Assembly (NCBI GenBank): GCA_018058095.1
Contig: JAGPCO010000056.1
Coordinates: 1-45,807, forward strand
From: Kofleriaceae bacterium
Lineage (GTDB): Bacteria; Myxococcota_A; Polyangia; Haliangiales; Haliangiaceae
DNA: 45,807 bases
Direction: 5' to 3'
Shown here: positions 38,924 to 45,807 of the stretch, piece after piece
How the letters are laid out: every line of letters starts with the position of its first letter
How positions within the stretch are numbered: position 1 is the first letter of the stretch
Notes under the pieces: generated by a model
Database searches by the model: none
The model's input: the letters and a program-made list of their open reading frames with translations, nothing else
Told to the model about the DNA's origin: nothing
Position numbers and translations under genes: made by a program

Positions 38924-40135
38924 TCAACGAGACTCGTCGACGGCAGCCAGCCCGAGCGGGGCCCCGACGCTGGCGAACAGGCCGACCTTGCCACCCAGCC
39001 AGGCCAGGATGGTGCGACCGACCAGCTCGCCTCGCCAGCCCTCGAGCAGGGGGTGTCCGGCGGCGGCGTCCAGGCCGCCGCGGTCGACCGCGCGGGCCAG
39101 CCGCTCGACGTCGGCCCGGGTCGCCAGCAGGCGGGCCGCGACCTGCTCGCGCGCCGACGCCTCCGCCACCAGGGCCAGGATGATCTCGGCCCACACCCCG
39201 ACCCGCGGCGGGTTGGGCTCGAGCGCCGGCGCCTCCGGCACGTCGCCGGCGCCGAGCCGGGCCTGGGCCCGCGCCAGCGCCACCGCCACCGCTGCCGCCA
39301 GCTCGTCGTCAGGCACGACGCTGCGCACGCCGCGCAGGCCGGCCGCGCCGCGCGGCCGCTTGCGCGCCAGGTCGAGCAGCACACGTTCGTCGGCGATGCG
39401 GCCGATCGGCACGTCGCGCCGGGTCGCCTCGGTCAGCCGCCACGCCGCCAGCTCGCGCAGCGCGCACAGGCTGGCCCGGTCGAGGCCGCGCGCGCCGCCG
39501 AGGCCGCGCCAGGCGTCGTCGGGGCCGGCCCCGGCCGCGGCCAGCGCCTCGGCCACCATCGCCGCGCTCTCGGCCTCGGCCCAGGCCCGCCGCCCGCGCC
39601 GGTCGAGCGCGGCGCCCAGCCGCGCGTACAGCGGCGGCAGGTAGGTCACGTCGGCCAGGGCGTAGCGCAGCTGCGCCGGCGACAGTGGCCGCTTCTCCCA
39701 CGCCGTCCACTGCTGCTCCTTGTCGACGCCATGGCCGAGCTCGGCCTCGACCAGGCGGCCGTAGCCAACCTGGTCACCGAGGCCGAGGAAGGCGGCGGCG
39801 ACCTGGGTATCGAACAGGCCGCTCACGGCGTGGCCGTGCCGGGTCGCCAAGAGCGCCACGTCCTGGCGCGCGCCGTGGGCGATCACCACCCGCGGCGCCG
39901 CCAGCAGCGCCACCAGCGGGCCGACGTCGACGGCCAGGGCGTCGACCAGGTGGGCCTCGACGCCGCCGTCGTCGGTCGGCCAGCCGATCTGGACCAGGCA
40001 CAACACCGGGGTGAAGCGCTCCGATGACGCGAACTCGACGTCGAACGCCAGCACCGGCGACGCCGCCGCCCGCGCCACCAGCGCCGCCAGCGCGCCCGGG
40101 TCGTCGATGAGCGGCGGTAGCGGCGCGGCGGGCAT
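38924..40135 (-). CDS. rnd: Ribonuclease D
   Basis: 403 aa; 3'-5' exoribonuclease of the DEDDy class, acting in tRNA maturation. ExoI: Asp32 and Glu34 in 'FDVEFAS' (Val replaces the usual Thr). ExoII: Asp92 in 'AHGARQDVALL'. ExoIII: Tyr158 and Asp162 in 'YALADVTYL'. An HRDC domain follows (about 205-285) and the helical C-terminus is of normal length. The ATG at 40135 gives the normal N-terminus; the frame is open much further upstream. It ends just after the upstream region of the VIT/vWA gene. Confidence 0.92.
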   Translation of the reverse strand: MPAAPLPPLIDDPGALAALVARAAASPVLAFDVEFASSERFTPVLCLVQIGWPTDDGGVEAHLVDALAVDVGPLVALLAAPRVVIAHGARQDVALLATRHGHAVSGLFDTQVAAAFLGLGDQVGYGRLVEAELGHGVDKEQQWTAWEKRPLSPAQLRYALADVTYLPPLYARLGAALDRRGRRAWAEAESAAMVAEALAAAGAGPDDAWRGLGGARGLDRASLCALRELAAWRLTEATRRDVPIGRIADERVLLDLARKRPRGAAGLRGVRSVVPDDELAAAVAVALARAQARLGAGDVPEAPALEPNPPRVGVWAEIILALVAEASAREQVAARLLATRADVERLARAVDRGGLDAAAGHPLLEGWRGELVGRTILAWLGGKVGLFASVGAPLGLAAVDESR

Positions 40136-40219
40136 GCCCGACGGTACAACGAAGCGCGCGGGCGCGGCGTCCAGGTCCGGGCCGGCGCGATCCACCCGCG
40201 GTCTGACGGTCGTGACACC

Positions 40220-41596
40220 ATGCGAGCCATGCGGTCCCGCTCGGCCTTGGTGTCGATCGTGCTTCTTGGCCTCGGGTGTGGCGACGACGGCGCCGGCGCC
40301 CGCGTCGACGCCCCGGCGGCGGCGAGCGACGGCGCCGCCAGCGACGGCGCGGCGGCGCTCGGCGACGGATGGCACCACCTGATGGTGCCGCTGGCCGACG
40401 GCACCCTGGACCCGCTCTGGATCTACGCCGCGTCCCCGGCCGGCCCCGGTCCGTACCCGGTGGTGGTGTATGGCCACGGCCAGGGCGGAAGCAACGTCCT
40501 GCCGGCCTGTGTCACCACCAGCGCGCCGCCGACCCACGTCGACGTGGCGCCGTCGGTGGCGGTGGCCGACGCGCTGGCCACGGCCGGGTACCTGGGCATC
40601 GCCGTGTTCTACCGCTACTTCGACGAGCCGCCGGTGCTGGGGCGGGTGACCCAGCGCGATCACTACCTGCGTGACGCCGCGGCCATGCTGAGCGCGGCGC
40701 GGTGGGGCCGCGACCAGCACGGGCGAGGCTCGAGCCGGGTCGCGTTCACCGGCAACTCGATGGGCAGCTTTCCGGCGACCTGGGCGGTGGCGCCCGCCCC
40801 GCCGCTGGCCGCGCTGCAGGCCGGGCTCGACGTGCGCGCCGCGATCCCGTCGGGCATGCTCGGCAACCACCTGGCCAACTCGCTGCCGCAGGCGGCGCGG
40901 GTCGACGACCCGACGCTGACGGCGGCCCAGCGGGTCACCCTGATCACCCTCACGATCAACGGCCTGGTCGGCTTCCGGGCCAGCGAGGCCGGCACGGGCG
41001 TCATCGACGCCAGCAACCTGCCGGCGCTGGCGGTCGACCTCACCCCGCTCGGGCAAGCGCTGTACGCCGCGCTGTTCCTCGATCCACCGCCGGCGATCGC
41101 CGCCTGCGCCGGCCTGGTCGGGCAGCCGGCGTCGTGCTCGGGGTCGTGCGCCAGCGCCGTCATCAGCGACCGGATCACCCAGGGCGCCGGCGGCCAGGTC
41201 CGGGGCGCCGACTGGTTCACCGCGGCGACGCTGCAGGCGTTCACGTACTGGGATCCGCCGGCGGCGATCGATCCCGGGCCGACCGCGCCGAGCTCGCTGC
41301 TGCGCTGGATGCGGGCGATGTCGCCGGCCTACGCCCTGCCCGGCCCGCTGCTGACGGCGAACGTCCTGCCGCTGGTGTCGACCAGCGACCACACGCTGCC
41401 GGCGCAGACGCAGGGCTCACCCGCGCCTGGCCAGCTCTACCTCGACCACCTGCGCGCCGTCGGCGCCATCATCCCGACGCCGCCGCTGCTGGTGACGGCG
41501 GCCGGGTGTGATCACGACGACTACTTCCTGCCGGCGCGGCCGGAGTGTGGATGGGACCTGGTCAGCGCGCACCTGGCGGCGGCGCTGGCGCCGTGA
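40220..41596 (+). CDS. Lipoprotein alpha/beta hydrolase
   Basis: 458 aa. Lipobox 'LLGLGC' (Cys20), followed by an Asp/Ala-rich linker to residue 48. The fold starts 'YPVVVYGHGQGGSNVLPACV' (oxyanion region), and the nucleophile elbow is GNSMGS with Ser180. The late 'LVSTSDHTLP' and 'AAGCDHDDYFLP' may supply the acid and the base. Six or more Cys in the mature part suggest disulfides. It would be a surface or periplasmic esterase, lipase or peptidase; substrate unknown. The start could also be the ATG at 40229. Its last 35 bp overlap, in convergent orientation, the end of the small membrane-protein gene. Confidence 0.82.
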   Translation: MRAMRSRSALVSIVLLGLGCGDDGAGARVDAPAAASDGAASDGAAALGDGWHHLMVPLADGTLDPLWIYAASPAGPGPYPVVVYGHGQGGSNVLPACVTTSAPPTHVDVAPSVAVADALATAGYLGIAVFYRYFDEPPVLGRVTQRDHYLRDAAAMLSAARWGRDQHGRGSSRVAFTGNSMGSFPATWAVAPAPPLAALQAGLDVRAAIPSGMLGNHLANSLPQAARVDDPTLTAAQRVTLITLTINGLVGFRASEAGTGVIDASNLPALAVDLTPLGQALYAALFLDPPPAIAACAGLVGQPASCSGSCASAVISDRITQGAGGQVRGADWFTAATLQAFTYWDPPAAIDPGPTAPSSLLRWMRAMSPAYALPGPLLTANVLPLVSTSDHTLPAQTQGSPAPGQLYLDHLRAVGAIIPTPPLLVTAAGCDHDDYFLPARPECGWDLVSAHLAAALAP

Positions 41597-41780
41597 CGGC
41601 GCCGGACACGGCCGGCGTCGCCAGCCCGATCGACACGCGGCGGGCCGGGCGCTGCGCGGCGGCGTGGGCGTAGGCGATCGCCAGGATGACGACGAACGAC
41701 AGCACCAGCCCGGCCGCCACCTCCGGCCACGCCACCACCCGGCTCCAGCCGGTCGGCAGGTCGTGCCGCGGCAGCCTCAC
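41562..41780 (-). CDS. Small single-pass membrane protein, 72 aa
   Basis: GTG at 41780 overlapping the stop of the upstream gene (GTGA). One membrane helix, 'VAAGLVLSFVVILAIAYAHAAA' (about 20-41), has basic residues on both sides, and the tail is Ala/Pro-rich. The position and coupling suggest it is a partner of the upstream membrane protein. It is too small to assign. It overlaps the hydrolase gene at its 3' end on the other strand. Confidence 0.6.
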   Translation of the reverse strand: MRLPRHDLPTGWSRVVAWPEVAAGLVLSFVVILAIAYAHAAAQRPARRVSIGLATPAVSGAVTAPAPPPGAR

Positions 41781-42496
41781 GGCGCCTCCACGGCGCCGAT
41801 GAGGATGGTCTGGGCGACCTGACCGATCCGGCGCTCGGAGTCCTCGACCGCCAGGCGCCACCGGGTCGCGCCGGCGCTGGCGACGTGGTCGAGCGTCGAC
41901 GCCGCCTCGGTGCGGGTCGCCGCCTGGACCGCGGCGAGGGCCACCGCCCAGCGGGCACGTGTCGGCCCGTCCGCGTCCGGGTGGCGCCACACCTCGTCCA
42001 GCAGGCGGCTAGCTTGCTCGGCGCGCGATGCGGTCACCGCGCGCCAGAGCGGGTCGAGACCACGGGCGGCGCCGGCCGCGCCGACGAGCCGCAGCGCGCC
42101 GGCCCACGCTACCTCGAGCTGGCCGTCGTCGCGGGCTGCGGTTGCCGCCGCCAGCACCAGCAGGCTGCGTCGATGCCAGGCCATGGCTTCGCGGCCGTGA
42201 CCGACCGGGCCAAGGGCCAGCTCGGCACGTGCGGTGGTGGCGTCCGGCTGGCGCAGGATGAGCCGGTCGGCTGGCCCGACCCGCGGCATCGTCCCGTCGA
42301 TCGATGGGGCCCAGCTCAGCGCCGGCACTGCGTCCGGACCAGGGTGTGTCATCGGACTGGAGGTCGCGCCTGGCCGAGCGGTGGCGTAGAGGCCCACGCC
42401 GATCAGCAGGCCCCCCAACCCGACCAGGGCGACGAGGTGGCGGCCCCGGCGGGCCAGGAGCGGACGAAGGATCGCGGGGTCCAGGGTGGTCGGCAT
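41777..42496 (-). CDS. Membrane-anchored protein of unknown function, 239 aa
   Basis: ATG at 42496. The N-terminus has 18 residues with several Arg, then a membrane helix (about 21-40, 'HLVALVGLGGLLIGVGLYATA') and a periplasmic part. The latter is rich in Ala/Arg helices with 'AWHRRSLLVLAAATAARDD', resembling TPR-like bundles. It has no Cys. I do not recognise a family. Divergent from acnA across a 185-bp spacer; coupled to the 72-aa membrane protein. Confidence 0.65.
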   Translation of the reverse strand: MPTTLDPAILRPLLARRGRHLVALVGLGGLLIGVGLYATARPGATSSPMTHPGPDAVPALSWAPSIDGTMPRVGPADRLILRQPDATTARAELALGPVGHGREAMAWHRRSLLVLAAATAARDDGQLEVAWAGALRLVGAAGAARGLDPLWRAVTASRAEQASRLLDEVWRHPDADGPTRARWAVALAAVQAATRTEAASTLDHVASAGATRWRLAVEDSERRIGQVAQTILIGAVEAP

Positions 42497-42681
42497 GGTG
42501 ACTGGGCCTTGCAGCGCCAGTGCCAGCGCGTAACCCGGCGAGCCCCCGCACCGCCGGCCACCACCCGCGCCAGTCTGGCAATCGCCCCGCCGCCAGTGCT
42601 GCCAGCGCGGCACCTGCGCCGGCGGCGGACGACCGCCGCTCGCACCACCAGCCGCGGCCGGCCTGCTACAGTCCGGCCCGC

Positions 42682-45366
<2,685 letters not shown>

Positions 45367-45466
45367 CGAGCCACGTGCTGCGCCAGCGCGCCGCCGCGCT
45401 GCGGGGCTAGCGAGCCCGACCCCGTAACGACTTCGGATCGCCCCGGGGTCGGCCTTCGGCCTCGCG

Positions 45467-45608
45467 CTGTGGACAGGCGCCTGGCGAAGCCGGGCCCTGA
45501 CGCGGGCCCTGACGCGGGCCCTGACGCGGGCCCTGACGCGGGCCCTGACGCGGGCCCTGACGCGGGCCCTGGCCCTGACGCCCGGCTTCGCCGGGCGCCT
45601 GCCCACAG
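45467..45608. repeat. Long inverted repeat, 29-bp arms
   Basis: Arms at 45467-45495 and 45580-45608 are complementary at 27 of 29 positions. The spacer is almost entirely a 12-bp tandem array. A large cruciform or stem-loop could form. Confidence 0.9.
45492..45563. repeat. Six tandem copies of GGGCCCTGACGC
   Basis: Perfect 12-bp units, followed by a partial, slightly rearranged seventh (45564-45583). The unit length is a multiple of three, so every frame reads as a four-residue repeat, which produces false ORFs on both strands. Confidence 0.95.
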
Positions 45609-45664
45609 CGGTCTTCCCGGGGCTGTCGTGGCTCCCCCAACCGGATTCTTTCGAATCCGTCCCT

Positions 45665-45701
45665 GACCCAGACCCCACCCGGCGAAGCGGGTGTCTGGGT
45701 C
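45665..45701. terminator. Terminator-like hairpin
   Basis: GACCCAGA (45665-45672) pairs with TCTGGGTC (45694-45701), and an inner CACCCG / CGGGTG stem sits around a 6-nt loop. There is no T-run, so it may instead be part of the surrounding repeat structure. Confidence 0.35.
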
Positions 45702-45807
45702 ACGGTCCAGGGTGGAAACACCCCTCAGGGTCCGCACGTCCAGGCCCGGGCGGACTGCTGTGGGCAGGCGCTGCCCCTCTCCACGCCCTTGTCCACCCGC
45801 GCCACGC

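Larger units (their letters stand above)
45417..45807. other. Non-coding repeat-rich end of window
   Basis: I see no gene here. It holds a long inverted repeat with a tandem array, a small hairpin GGATTC/GAATCC (about 45642-45657), a larger hairpin (45665-45701) and, at about 45759, a partial copy of the inverted repeat's outer arm (CTGTGGGCAGGCGC). Confidence 0.6.

Noticed and set aside
45469-45666. Short frame reading GPDA repeats
   Set aside because: It is generated by the 12-bp tandem array, whose length is a multiple of three; no ribosome binding site or conserved flank.

Overview
This 45.8 kb window is very GC-rich bacterial chromosome with strong third-position GC bias, so most long antisense ORFs are shadows. 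The gene set suggests a Myxococcota (deltaproteobacterial) organism, perhaps of the Haliangium/Kofleria type. It has many lipoproteins, a Ser/Thr kinase with a DUF2378-like tail, a large DUF4175 protein, a VIT/vWA/DUF2135 protein, an RCC1-repeat lipoprotein and PilZ/GGDEF signalling. That placement is an inference from gene content; no rRNA or tRNA was seen. I found no prophage, CRISPR array or transposase gene.

Layout. 0.1-6.0 kb: envelope proteins (HEAT-repeat lipoprotein, haem-motif lipoprotein, Trp-rich repeat protein, OprO/P-like porin). 6.1-8.5 kb: a two-gene cytochrome bc complex in which a b6-type cytochrome b is fused to a di-haem cytochrome c tail. 8.6-14.7 kb: dksA, a small ribbon-helix-helix protein, an alpha/beta hydrolase, class II ribonucleotide reductase nrdJ, a PilZ protein and small unknowns. 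15.0-23.0 kb: central carbon cluster gapA-pgk-(GGDEF/kinase fusion)-tpiA-secG-dapF. 23.2-27.5 kb: an AsmA-like/GT51 glycosyltransferase fusion and an ECF sigma/anti-sigma/secreted protein operon. 27.7-32.4 kb: DUF4175 protein and a membrane-associated metallopeptidase. 32.4-38.8 kb: RCC1 lipoprotein, small lipoprotein and VIT/vWA protein. 38.9-45.4 kb: RNase D, a hydrolase lipoprotein, two membrane proteins and aconitase. The last 0.4 kb is non-coding and full of repeats.

Most unusual features. (1) Four copies of a 117-119 bp non-coding element with CTAG ends and two hairpins, interspersed between 17.3 and 25.6 kb. In three copies the terminal CTAG supplies the TAG stop codon of the preceding gene (pgk, tpiA, dapF), and one copy carries a compensatory base pair change in its hairpin. 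(2) A recurrent promoter arrangement, TTGNNN-17 bp-TANNNT-like, placed 6-9 nt before the start codon of several genes that lack a ribosome binding site, which implies leaderless mRNAs. (3) A GGDEF-plus-Ser/Thr-kinase fusion lying between pgk and tpiA. (4) Repeated GTGA start/stop overlaps joining gene pairs. (5) A 44-bp tandem duplication over the aconitase stop codon, followed by a long inverted repeat enclosing a 12-bp tandem array.
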